Part shown: positions 30,002 through 37,992 of the stretch, piece by piece
How positions within the stretch are numbered: position 1 is the stretch's first letter
Layout: each line of letters begins with the position of its first letter
Assembly: GCF_027889715.1 (NCBI RefSeq)
Contig: NZ_JAPJZH010000013.1
Coordinates: 62,001-126,000, forward strand
Direction of reading: 5' to 3'
From: Allohoeflea poritis
Lineage (GTDB): Bacteria > Pseudomonadota > Alphaproteobacteria > Rhizobiales > Rhizobiaceae
Length of the DNA stretch: 64,000 bases
Notes under the pieces: model-generated
Told to the model about the DNA's origin: nothing
Database searches by the model: none
What the model saw: only the letters and a program-made list of their open reading frames with translations
Made by a program: the position numbers and the translations under genes

Positions 30002-30708
30002 ACGCCCGACTATTCGTTATATCGCTTGGGCTTTTATTGGCCGGTTGCGGTTCAAGCACCTTCAACGACATCGGTCGCGCGCCTGCGATGAGCCCGATCG
30101 GCAGCGGTCTGCGCTACGGCCAGACACCGCAAATGGCGCTTTACCCGAAACCGCCGCGCAAGCCCGGCAACGGCTATTCCCTGTGGACAGACACCCAAAG
30201 TGATCTGTTCAAGGATGCCCGCGCCATGTCCGTCGGCGATATACTGACGGTCAACATAGCCATCAACGACAAGGCGACCTTCGACAATGCCACCGACAGG
30301 GACCGCACCAATTCGAGCGGGATCAATGCCGGCGGCAACTATGCCGTCAACGGGGCGGGTTCCAACGGAGAGTTCGGTTTGACATTCGGTTCGAACACCA
30401 GCACCGAAGGCAAGGGCACGACGGCGCGCTCCGAAAAACTTGAACTGCGCGTTGCTGCCGTGGTCACCGGCGTCCTGGACAACGGCAACCTCGTGATCAG
30501 CGGATCGCAGGAGGTGCGCGTCAACTACGAAATGCGCATTCTGAACATCGCCGGCATCGTGCGACCGCGTGACGTCGATGCCTACAATACGATCGCCTAT
30601 GAGAAGATTGCCGAGGCCCGCGTCTCCTATGGCGGCCGCGGCAGGCTCATGGAAGTCCAACAGCCGCCGGTCGGTCAGCAGATCGTGGATATCTACTCAC
30701 CAATCTAG
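29998..30708 (+). CDS. flgH: Flagellar L-ring lipoprotein FlgH
   Basis: A 236-residue lipoprotein with lipobox LLAGC (lipidated C17) and the FlgH core (SVGDILTVNIAINDKATFDN; GQQIVDIYSPI at the end). It forms the ring in the outer membrane and overlaps motE by ATGA. Confidence 0.96.
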   Translation: MNARLFVISLGLLLAGCGSSTFNDIGRAPAMSPIGSGLRYGQTPQMALYPKPPRKPGNGYSLWTDTQSDLFKDARAMSVGDILTVNIAINDKATFDNATDRDRTNSSGINAGGNYAVNGAGSNGEFGLTFGSNTSTEGKGTTARSEKLELRVAAVVTGVLDNGNLVISGSQEVRVNYEMRILNIAGIVRPRDVDAYNTIAYEKIAEARVSYGGRGRLMEVQQPPVGQQIVDIYSPI

Positions 30709-30731
30709 AGCAAACGGCCAAGCAGGGTGAC

Positions 30732-31250
30732 ATGACGACACCTGAAGAAAAGACGAATAAGAGCGGCGGATCCTTCATCGTTACGGCGGTCGTCCTGCTC
30801 GTGCTGACGGCCCTGGCCGGCGGCGGCGGCTGGTTTGTCGGGATGATTGCCGGCGCCAAGAACAGTGAAGAGGCTTCCGAGGCGCGCGAGCAGGCGGCAA
30901 GCACCGAAACGGGTGAAGACGAAGATGCGGCGGATGGTGAGGCCGAAATGGCTTCCGGTGTCGTTGACCCCCAGATTCTCACCCTTGCGCCGATCACCAC
31001 CAACCTGTCCTTCCCGTCAAGCAGCTGGGTCCGGGTAGAGGTGGCGCTCGTTTTCGACAAGGAGCCCGACCCGACGCTGGCCGAGCTGATCCATCAGGAC
31101 GTGATGGCCTATATGCGAACGGTCTCTCTGCCTCAGATCGAGGGACCGCGCGGCTTCCAGCACCTGCGTGACGACCTTTCCGAACGTGCCGTGATCCGCT
31201 CGAACGGCCGTGTATCGAAACTGCTCTTCCGGACCTTTCTGATCGAATGA
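30732..31250 (+). CDS. fliL: Flagellar basal-body-associated protein FliL
   Basis: The protein has 172 residues: one N-terminal membrane helix (FIVTAVVLLVLTALAGG), an acidic linker, and a stomatin-like periplasmic domain (LAPITTNLSFPSSSWVRVEV, ending in RTFLIE). It supports stator function around the motor. The stop overlaps the fliP start. Confidence 0.93.
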   Translation: MTTPEEKTNKSGGSFIVTAVVLLVLTALAGGGGWFVGMIAGAKNSEEASEAREQAASTETGEDEDAADGEAEMASGVVDPQILTLAPITTNLSFPSSSWVRVEVALVFDKEPDPTLAELIHQDVMAYMRTVSLPQIEGPRGFQHLRDDLSERAVIRSNGRVSKLLFRTFLIE

Positions 31251-31984
31251 CACGATTTGTTCTGGCAGCACTCGCCATGATGGCGATGGTGGCCACAGCC
31301 GATGCCCAGATACTGGACCCGAATGTGCTGACGCAGCCGGTGGACGGTTCAGTCGCCAGCTGGATCATCCGCACATTCGGATTGCTGACGGTGCTGTCCG
31401 TCGCACCCGGCATCCTCATCATGGTGACCAGCTTCCCGCGGTTCATCATCGCCTTTGCGATCCTGCGCGCCGGCATGGGGCTAATGACGACGCCGGCAAA
31501 CCTCATTCTCATCAGCCTTGCGCTGTTCATGACCTTCTACGTCATGGCGCCGACCTTCGACCGCGCCTGGGATAACGGCATCCAGCCGCTGCTCGACAAC
31601 GAGATCGGCGAGGCTGAGGCTTTCGAGCGGATCGGCGATCCGTTCCGCGATTTCATGCTGGCCAATACGCGCGACAAGGACCTGAATCTTTTCATCGACC
31701 TTGCCGCCGAACGCGGCCAGCCGGTGACCACCGACGGCAAGATCGATCTGCGCGTGCTCATCCCCGCATTCATGATCTCGGAGATCCGCCGCGGCTTCGA
31801 GATCGGCTTCCTGGTGGTGCTGCCTTTCCTGGTCATCGATCTGGTCGTGGCGACGATTACAATGTCCATGGGCATGATGATGTTGCCGCCCACCGCGATT
31901 TCGCTGCCGTTCAAGGTCCTTTTCTTCGTCTTGATCGACGGTTGGAACCTGCTCGTGGGAAGCCTGGTGCGATCCTTCGTGTGA
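31247..31984 (+). CDS. fliP: Flagellar export gate protein FliP
   Basis: A 245-residue protein with a cleavable signal peptide, four membrane helices and diagnostic blocks (MVTSFPRFIIAFAILRAGMG; ISEIRRGFEIGF). It forms the export gate with FliQ and FliR. FliQ is encoded 15 kb away, at the end of the flagellar series, and fliR is not in the window. Confidence 0.97.
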   Translation: MTRFVLAALAMMAMVATADAQILDPNVLTQPVDGSVASWIIRTFGLLTVLSVAPGILIMVTSFPRFIIAFAILRAGMGLMTTPANLILISLALFMTFYVMAPTFDRAWDNGIQPLLDNEIGEAEAFERIGDPFRDFMLANTRDKDLNLFIDLAAERGQPVTTDGKIDLRVLIPAFMISEIRRGFEIGFLVVLPFLVIDLVVATITMSMGMMMLPPTAISLPFKVLFFVLIDGWNLLVGSLVRSFV

Positions 31985-32149
31985 CCGGTCACCGAACCGG
32001 CGTAAACCCTTTGTTAACCATGTTTTTTAGATATTCGCGCCATTGTGGCGCCGATCTGCCGGATGTTAGCCATTTCGTAACCGCTGACCGTCAAAGTGCC
32101 TGGCAACATGACGGGAAAGGTCCCCACGTGAGCGTCGGGAGGCCGGCAG
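31985..32149. promoter_or_regulatory. Upstream region of the first flagellin gene
   Basis: A 165-base stretch without a gene. GTTAACCAT at 32013-32021 is shared with the third flagellin gene (34753-34761). The segment CCCCACGTGAGC at about 32122-32133 resembles CCCCAGGTGAGC before the second flagellin. The promoter must lie here but its boxes are not identified. Confidence 0.4.
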
Positions 32150-32228
32150 GCATGATGCCGATCCGCCATCACCGGTAATCAAGTCCGGTATGTCCCCTAT
32201 CGTATCGGGTAACCCGAGGGACAATTCC
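32150..32228 (+). promoter_or_regulatory. Conserved flagellin 5' leader, copy 1 (two adjacent hairpins over the ribosome binding site)
   Basis: The leader holds GCATGATGC (32150-32158), hairpin 1 (ACCGG 32171-32175 with CCGGT 32185-32189, 9-base loop) and hairpin 2 (TGTCCC 32191-32196 with GGGACA 32218-32223). The 3' arm of hairpin 2 is part of the GAGGGA ribosome binding site 7 bases before the ATG. Inside hairpin 2 is a further TCGGG-TAA-CCCGA stem. The same layout occurs before the other two flagellins. Confidence 0.7.
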
Positions 32229-33191
32229 ATGACGAGTATCAATACAAACAACTCGGCGATGGCCGCGCTGCAGACGCTGCGGTCCATCAATTCCGGCCTT
32301 GAAACGACGCAGGCGCGTATTTCTTCCGGTTATCGCGTCGAGACCGCTTCCGACAACGCCGCCTATTGGTCGATCGCAACCACCATGCGTTCCGACAACA
32401 AGGCTCTCTCAACCGTCAGTGACGCGCTTGGCCTTGGTGCTGCCAAGACCGACATCGCCTATACGGGTCTGGAAAGCGCGATCGATGTTGTTGACGAAAT
32501 CAAGTCCAAGCTGGTTGCTGCCGCTGAGCCGGGCGTTGATGTCGAGAAGATCAACTCCGAACTCACCGAGCTGAAGAACCAGCTGTCGTCGATCGCCGAA
32601 TCGGCTTCCTTCAGCGGCGAGAACTGGCTCTACAACGACACCGGCTCTGCTGCTGCGACCGCTTCGATCGTCGGTTCGTTCAACCGTTCGGCTTCCGGTA
32701 ACGTTTCGATCGCAACACTCGACGTTGATGTCGCGGCTGTTGTCCTGATCGATACGACGACCGATTCCGGCGGCATCCTGACCAAGGATATCGATGCCGA
32801 TGCGCTGCTCGACACGCCGACCGGCACCGCCGACAACTACTTCCTGATCGACGGTGGCGGCACCGGTGGTACGGGTACGGAGATTTCCCTCTCCTCTTCC
32901 ACCACCGATGCCCAGATCCAGGCGATGATCCGCGTCACCGACGAGGTCATGAGCCAGCTGACCGATGCAGCATCCAGCCTGGGTGCGGTCAACTCGCGTA
33001 TCTCCATGCAGGAGGACTTCGTGTCCAACCTGATGGACTCGATCGATCAGGGTATTGGCCGTCTTGTCGACGCCGACATGAACGAGGAATCGACACGTCT
33101 GGCAGCGCTTCAGACTCAGCAGCAGCTCGGCATTCAGGCGCTTTCGATCGCCAACTCCAACACCCAGAACGTTCTCTCGCTCTTCCGTTAA
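32229..33191 (+). CDS. fla: Flagellin, first copy
   Basis: A 320-residue flagellin with conserved N-terminal (QARISSGYRVETASDNAAYW) and C-terminal (LQTQQQLGIQALSIANSN...LSLFR) helices and a short, threonine/glycine-rich central domain, as in rhizobial complex filaments. It shares the central blocks with the two downstream copies but is more diverged at DNA level. It is followed by its own terminator, so each flagellin is a separate transcript. Confidence 0.97.
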   Translation: MTSINTNNSAMAALQTLRSINSGLETTQARISSGYRVETASDNAAYWSIATTMRSDNKALSTVSDALGLGAAKTDIAYTGLESAIDVVDEIKSKLVAAAEPGVDVEKINSELTELKNQLSSIAESASFSGENWLYNDTGSAAATASIVGSFNRSASGNVSIATLDVDVAAVVLIDTTTDSGGILTKDIDADALLDTPTGTADNYFLIDGGGTGGTGTEISLSSSTTDAQIQAMIRVTDEVMSQLTDAASSLGAVNSRISMQEDFVSNLMDSIDQGIGRLVDADMNEESTRLAALQTQQQLGIQALSIANSNTQNVLSLFR

Positions 33192-33225
33192 GAGCGCCAT
33201 CCATTGATGGAATAGGGCAAGTCAG

Positions 33226-33253
33226 GGAGCGGCCGTCAGGCCGCTCCTTTCTT
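33226..33253 (+). terminator. Rho-independent terminator of the first flagellin gene
   Basis: Stem GGAGCGGCC (33226-33234) with GGCCGCTCC (33239-33247), GTCA loop, followed by TTTCTT. It lies 35 bases after the flagellin stop. Confidence 0.88.
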
Positions 33254-33510
33254 ATGACAGCATCTCGTTCGGCACGATGATACGCCGTATTCCCGTCGGG
33301 GTTGCGGCGTTCTGTTTTTCGCAGGAAGGCGGCCTCGTTGCCTGGCTGTTCGGCCGCTTGCCGGGTGCCGCGCCGAAATTAGCAATCCATTAACCAAAAA
33401 AAGTAATCCGATCCCGGCTTTGTTCAGAATTGATTAACCTTAATAATGTGTTGTAGTGGCGACGAATGACGGACCGGGCCTGCGGCATTTCAAGGGCAGG
33501 CCCCAGGTGA
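33254..33510. promoter_or_regulatory. Upstream region of the second flagellin gene
   Basis: No gene seen. It contains ATTAACCTT (33433-33441), related to the GTTAACC motif upstream of the other flagellins, and a strong inverted repeat GGGCCTGC (33476-33483) / GCAGGCCC (33496-33503) with a 12-base loop and no T tract. Confidence 0.4.
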
Positions 33511-33587
33511 GCATGATGCGACACCGTCGTTGCCGGTGAACTACTCCGGCATGTCCCTTAGATGTCGACTGTCAGAAGGGGCAGACA
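33511..33587 (+). promoter_or_regulatory. Conserved flagellin 5' leader, copy 2
   Basis: GCATGATGC at 33511-33519; hairpin 1 TGCCGG 33531-33536 with CCGGCA 33546-33551 (9-base loop); directly adjoining hairpin 2 TGTCCCTT 33552-33559 with AAGGGGCA 33576-33583 (8 bp with one T-G pair). The 3' arm contains the AAGGGG ribosome binding site, 6 bases before the ATG. Confidence 0.72.
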
Positions 33588-34550
33588 ATGACAAGCATTA
33601 TGACCAACACCGCCGCTATGGCCGCGCTGCAGACGCTGCGTGGCATCAACTCTTCCATGGAAATGACGCAGGCGCGCATATCGTCCGGTTATCGGGTCGA
33701 GACCGCCTCCGACAATGCCGCCTACTGGTCGATCGCAACGACAATGCGTTCCGACAACAAGGCTCTTTCAACCGTCAGTGACGCGCTCGGCCTCGGCGCC
33801 GCCAAGGTCGATGTCGCTTACACCGCACTCGACAGCGCCATCGATGTTGTCGACGAGATCAAGTCCAAGCTTGTCGCCGCCGCCGAGCCGGGGGTCGACA
33901 AGGTAAAGATCAATTCGGAACTGGCAGAACTGAAGAAGCAGCTTTCCTCGATTGCTGAATCGGCTTCCTTCAGCGGCGAGAACTGGCTCTACAACGACAC
34001 CGGCGCCGCGGCCGCGACCGCCTCGATCGTCGGCTCGTTCAACCGTTCGGCTTCCGGCAACGTTTCGATCGCAACCCTCGACGTTGATGTCGCGGCTGTT
34101 GTCCTGATCGACACGACGACCGATGCCGGCGGTATCCTGACCAAGGACATTGACGCCGATGCGCTGCTCGACACGCCGACCGGCACCGCCGACAACTACT
34201 TCCTGATCGATGGCGGTGGAACGGGCGGCACCGGCACGGAGATCTCCCTCTCCGCCTCAACCACCGATGCCGAAGTGGAAGCCATGATCCGCGTGGCCGA
34301 CGAGATCCTCAACCAGCTGACGGATGTGGCCTCGGATCTGGGCGCCATCAACAGCCGCGTTCAGATGCAGGAGACCTTCGTTTCCAATCTGATGGACTCG
34401 ATCGACAAGGGTGTCGGACGCCTGGTCGATGCGGATATGAACGAGGAATCGACAAGGCTGTCGGCTCTGCAGACGCAGCAGCAGCTCGGCATCCAGGCGC
34501 TGTCGATCGCCAACTCCGCTTCGCAGAACATCCTGCAGCTCTTCCAGTAA
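33588..34550 (+). CDS. fla: Flagellin, second copy
   Basis: A 320-residue flagellin with the same terminal helices as copy 1. Bases 33711-34116 are identical to 35022-35427 in copy 3, while the flanks differ at many silent sites. It ends NILQLFQ. Its own leader and terminator suggest separate control. Confidence 0.97.
   Translation: MTSIMTNTAAMAALQTLRGINSSMEMTQARISSGYRVETASDNAAYWSIATTMRSDNKALSTVSDALGLGAAKVDVAYTALDSAIDVVDEIKSKLVAAAEPGVDKVKINSELAELKKQLSSIAESASFSGENWLYNDTGAAAATASIVGSFNRSASGNVSIATLDVDVAAVVLIDTTTDAGGILTKDIDADALLDTPTGTADNYFLIDGGGTGGTGTEISLSASTTDAEVEAMIRVADEILNQLTDVASDLGAINSRVQMQETFVSNLMDSIDKGVGRLVDADMNEESTRLSALQTQQQLGIQALSIANSASQNILQLFQ
33711..34116 (+). repeat. 406-base direct repeat shared by flagellin copies 2 and 3 (first unit)
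   Basis: Every base from 33711 to 34116 matches 35022-35427 (offset 1311), including silent positions. On both sides the copies diverge at once. This is the pattern of recent gene conversion between tandem paralogues. Confidence 0.93.
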
Positions 34551-34558
34551 CAGGAAAC

Positions 34559-34582
34559 ACCCGGCCCTCTTTAGGGCCGGGT
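34559..34582 (+). terminator. Terminator hairpin of the second flagellin gene
   Basis: A perfect 10-bp stem, ACCCGGCCCT (34559-34568) with AGGGCCGGGT (34573-34582), CTTT loop, 8 bases after the stop codon. No T tract follows, so termination may be weak or the stem may protect the 3' end. Confidence 0.7.
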
Positions 34583-34818
34583 CCGCCAATACGGGCATCG
34601 CAGCCGCACGAACCAGCGATTCGCCCGGGTGCAAATTTGCGGCAGATCTGGAACCGTATCACGCAAGTGGTGCGGTTTTTCCTTTCATGGGCCTGATTTT
34701 ATTTACACTTTCGTTACGAAATTTAACAACTTGCGAAGCCGGTTAATACTCTGTTAACCATAGCCTGAATAGATTTGTTAACGAATGGCGGGCTGACCTT
34801 TTCAAAGCGGATCAGCGG
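34583..34818. promoter_or_regulatory. Upstream region of the third flagellin gene
   Basis: No gene seen. It is AT-rich from 34680 to 34790, with GTTAACCAT at 34753-34761 (also before copy 1) and a second GTTAACG 20 bases on. The promoter should lie here. Confidence 0.4.
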
Positions 34819-34898
34819 GCATGATGCCAGCCGCTATTGCCGGTACAACGATCCGGCATGTCCCCCTCATAAAGATTATTGGTAACAGGGGCAGCCTG
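34819..34898 (+). promoter_or_regulatory. Conserved flagellin 5' leader, copy 3
   Basis: GCATGATGC at 34819-34827; hairpin 1 TGCCGG 34838-34843 with CCGGCA 34853-34858; adjoining hairpin 2 TGTCCC 34859-34864 with GGGGCA 34888-34893 (6 bp, one T-G pair). The ribosome binding site AGGGG (34887-34891) lies in the second stem. The sequence between the arms differs from the other copies, but arms and spacing are kept. Confidence 0.72.
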
Positions 34899-35864
34899 AT
34901 GACCAGCATTATGACCAATGCCGCCGCGATGGCCGCGCTTCAGACGCTGCGTGGCATCAACTCTTCCATGGAAACGACGCAGGCGCGAATATCATCGGGC
35001 TACCGGGTGGAAACAGCGTCGGACAATGCCGCCTACTGGTCGATCGCAACGACAATGCGTTCCGACAACAAGGCTCTTTCAACCGTCAGTGACGCGCTCG
35101 GCCTCGGCGCCGCCAAGGTCGATGTCGCTTACACCGCACTCGACAGCGCCATCGATGTTGTCGACGAGATCAAGTCCAAGCTTGTCGCCGCCGCCGAGCC
35201 GGGGGTCGACAAGGTAAAGATCAATTCGGAACTGGCAGAACTGAAGAAGCAGCTTTCCTCGATTGCTGAATCGGCTTCCTTCAGCGGCGAGAACTGGCTC
35301 TACAACGACACCGGCGCCGCGGCCGCGACCGCCTCGATCGTCGGCTCGTTCAACCGTTCGGCTTCCGGCAACGTTTCGATCGCAACCCTCGACGTTGATG
35401 TCGCGGCTGTTGTCCTGATCGACACGAGCTCGGATGCCGGCGGTATCCTGACCAAGGATATCGACGCCGATGCGCTGCTCGACACGCCGACCGGCACCGC
35501 CGACAACTACTTCCTGATCGACGGTGGCGGAACGGGCGGCACCGGAACGGAGATCGTCCTGTCCGGATCGACCACCGATGCCGAAGTGGAGGCGATGATC
35601 CGCGTGGCCGACGAGATTCTCAACCAGCTGACGGATGTGGCCTCGGATCTGGGTGCCATCAACAGCCGCGTTCAGATGCAGGAGACCTTCGTGTCCAACC
35701 TGATGGACTCGATCGACAAGGGTGTCGGACGCCTGGTCGATGCGGACATGAACGAGGAATCGACAAGGCTGAACGCCCTGCAGACACAGCAGCAGCTTGG
35801 CATTCAGGCGCTGTCGATCGCCAACTCCACGTCGCAGAACGTCTTGCAGCTCTTCCAGGGCTAG
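34899..35864 (+). CDS. fla: Flagellin, third copy
   Basis: A 321-residue flagellin nearly identical to copy 2 (differences such as SSDAG for TTDAG and a final Gly). ATG 34899 is the start: it has AGGGG at the right distance and aligns with the other copies; the frame open back to 34821 is the structured leader. Confidence 0.97.
   Translation: MTSIMTNAAAMAALQTLRGINSSMETTQARISSGYRVETASDNAAYWSIATTMRSDNKALSTVSDALGLGAAKVDVAYTALDSAIDVVDEIKSKLVAAAEPGVDKVKINSELAELKKQLSSIAESASFSGENWLYNDTGAAAATASIVGSFNRSASGNVSIATLDVDVAAVVLIDTSSDAGGILTKDIDADALLDTPTGTADNYFLIDGGGTGGTGTEIVLSGSTTDAEVEAMIRVADEILNQLTDVASDLGAINSRVQMQETFVSNLMDSIDKGVGRLVDADMNEESTRLNALQTQQQLGIQALSIANSTSQNVLQLFQG
35022..35427 (+). repeat. 406-base direct repeat shared by flagellin copies 2 and 3 (second unit)
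   Basis: The second unit of the identical tract described for copy 2; see 33711-34116. Confidence 0.93.
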
Positions 35865-35884
35865 CACTGAACACGAGACATTGA

Positions 35885-35912
35885 GGCGGCCGTCGTACCG
35901 GCCGCCTTTCTC
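35885..35912 (+). terminator. Rho-independent terminator of the third flagellin gene
   Basis: Stem GGCGGCCG (35885-35892) with CGGCCGCC (35899-35906), TCGTAC loop, followed by TTTCT. Confidence 0.85.
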
Positions 35913-36040
35913 CCGGATTGCGACGGTTGCGGCCGCTCCGCTCCGGCTCGTCCATCACCTTCGCACAAGTTTCGATACCTATGCTTTGCGGCAAAAGCTG
36001 CATGCGAACGGACCGGCGGTACCGGTCCGAGGGTGATTGA

Positions 36041-36700
36041 ATGGCCTTGGCGATTGAACGCTATCTGAAAGATTTCGGAAAGCCCGAGACCTTTGTCGTG
36101 TCGGACGACATCGGGTTGCTGTCTGGACCGTCCGAGCTGCCGCCGATCGAAGCGGTTGCGCCGGAACCGTCGCTTCCCGTGGCGGCACCGGTCGACCTTG
36201 AGGCCGAGGTGGCCGAAGCCATGGAGCGCGGACGGGCCGAGGGAGCCGAGGCTGCGGAAGCGCGCCTGACGGAAGCCTTCGAGGAGGAGCGCGGGCGGCA
36301 CCGGGATGAAATCAACGAACTGCGTACGCGCTACGAACAGGATTTCTCGACCGTCGTTGCATCCCGCTACGACGCGCTGTGCGATGAGTTGGTGGAAACG
36401 GTGGGAGCCCAGGTTACCCGTATTCTTGCTCCGGTCTTCGAACAGTCCTTGAGCGAACAGATGGTTACTTCCCTGGCCGAAGCCATTCGCCAGACCATGA
36501 AAGACCGTTCGGCGACCGTCATGACGATCACCGGCCCCGCATCGGTTTTCGACAACCTGAAAAACGCACTCGGAGACGATGCCGCGCAGTTGGAGTTCAT
36601 CGAGAGCGATGAATTCGATCTGACAGTGCGTATCGACGATGCGGTGTTGTGCACGCGCCTTTCCGAATGGGCGGGCCGCCTGCGTGAGGTGCTTCCTTGA
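36041..36700 (+). CDS. FliH-like flagellar protein upstream of motB
   Basis: A 219-residue protein with a Pro-rich N-terminus, an Ala/Glu-rich coiled coil around 52-105 ([20 protein letters not shown]) and a compact C-terminal domain. This layout is that of FliH/YscL-type stators that bind FliI. No other fliH is present although fliI is. Homology to FliH is an inference from architecture; it may be another cluster-specific protein. It overlaps motB by TTGA. Confidence 0.55.
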   Translation: MALAIERYLKDFGKPETFVVSDDIGLLSGPSELPPIEAVAPEPSLPVAAPVDLEAEVAEAMERGRAEGAEAAEARLTEAFEEERGRHRDEINELRTRYEQDFSTVVASRYDALCDELVETVGAQVTRILAPVFEQSLSEQMVTSLAEAIRQTMKDRSATVMTITGPASVFDNLKNALGDDAAQLEFIESDEFDLTVRIDDAVLCTRLSEWAGRLREVLP

Positions 36701-37986
36701 GCGAGAGCCAGTCGAAACACCACTCCGGTGGCGAGATCATCATTGTCAAGAAACGCAGTGGCAATCACAGCGGGCATCACGGTGGCGCCTGGAAGATCGC
36801 TTATGCCGACTTCATGACCGCCATGATGGCGTTCTTTCTGGTCATGTGGCTGATCAACGCCTCCAATGACGAGACCAAGGCGGCCGTTGCCAGCTATTTC
36901 AATCCGATAAGACTGACGGACAACAAACCCGCCGAGCGGGGCCTGAAACAACAGGATCAGGCGACGGTCGGCGATGAGGTCGAATATCTGTCGGACAGCG
37001 ACAAGGCCGGTTACCAGTCCGGGCCGCAATCGGGCGGTGGCGACGACATCGATTCGGCCGCAGGCGAGGAGGTCAAATACTCCGATGCCGATTTTTTCGA
37101 AAATCCTTACTCCGTCCTTGCGGAGATAGCCCTGGAAACCGGACAGCAGACCAATGTCAGCGCTGCCGGGGAGGGCGGTGCCAACACGTCCGGTCCGGCG
37201 ACTGGCGCGTCCGGGGGCGAGGCCTATCGTGATCCGTTCGATCCTGACTTCTGGTCAAAGGCGGTCGAAATCGCCACCTCCGCCGATATAACGGAAACAG
37301 GCGCGGAGCGCGGGCTCCTGGAAGGCGGCAGCCGCGATGCCATCGAGGAAGCGCTGGAGGCTGCCGAACCGGTCAGCGAAGAGCTGGAACAGGCGGTTGA
37401 CATTGCCGGTGAGGCGGCCGGCGGCAAAACCGGCCGCCTGGTCATCGGCGCGGATGGTGAGGTCCAGGTCGAGGAGGCCGCTGACGTCGCGGAAGGTGAG
37501 CAGGCGCCTGACGAGGAGCAAATGCAGGAGGCCGCCGAACTGAAGGAACAGATCGAGCAGGCGCTGACCGAGGAACAGATCCAGCTCGGTGACGGGCTGA
37601 CGGTCATGCCGGTCGATGGCGGGTTGCTGGTTTCCCTCACCGATGAGCTGAAGGGTGGAATGTTCAATGTCGGGTCTGCCGTTCCGAAACGGGATCTTGT
37701 CCTGGCCATGGGCGAAATCGGTCGCATACTGTCCGAGCGCCAGGGGCCCGTCGCCGTGCGCGGACACACCGACGCCCGTCCGTTTGCCGGAACGAAAAAC
37801 GACAACTGGAAGCTCTCGATGGACCGCGCGCACAGTGCCTATTACATGCTCGTCCGCGGCGGGCTCAGGGAGAACCGCATCGTCGAAGTCTCGGGCTTCG
37901 CCGACCGCAAGCTCAAGAACGCCGAAGACCCGCTGGCCGATGCCAACAGGCGCATTGAGATCCTGATTGTCGGACCTCCGGGGTAG
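36697..37986 (+). CDS. motB: Flagellar stator protein MotB
   Basis: A 429-residue protein with one membrane helix carrying the proton-binding aspartate ([18 protein letters not shown]), a long acidic periplasmic linker and a C-terminal OmpA-type peptidoglycan-binding domain ([19 protein letters not shown]). It is much longer than enteric MotB, as in rhizobia. The start is TTG 36697, whose last two bases are part of the preceding stop codon, so translation is probably coupled. Confidence 0.95.
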   Translation: MSESQSKHHSGGEIIIVKKRSGNHSGHHGGAWKIAYADFMTAMMAFFLVMWLINASNDETKAAVASYFNPIRLTDNKPAERGLKQQDQATVGDEVEYLSDSDKAGYQSGPQSGGGDDIDSAAGEEVKYSDADFFENPYSVLAEIALETGQQTNVSAAGEGGANTSGPATGASGGEAYRDPFDPDFWSKAVEIATSADITETGAERGLLEGGSRDAIEEALEAAEPVSEELEQAVDIAGEAAGGKTGRLVIGADGEVQVEEAADVAEGEQAPDEEQMQEAAELKEQIEQALTEEQIQLGDGLTVMPVDGGLLVSLTDELKGGMFNVGSAVPKRDLVLAMGEIGRILSERQGPVAVRGHTDARPFAGTKNDNWKLSMDRAHSAYYMLVRGGLRENRIVEVSGFADRKLKNAEDPLADANRRIEILIVGPPG

Positions 37987-37992
37987 GCCAAC

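Noticed and set aside
34821-34898. In-frame N-terminal extension of the third flagellin.
   Set aside because: The segment is the structured leader shared with the other two flagellin genes, where the frame is not open, and the ATG at 34899 has the ribosome binding site.
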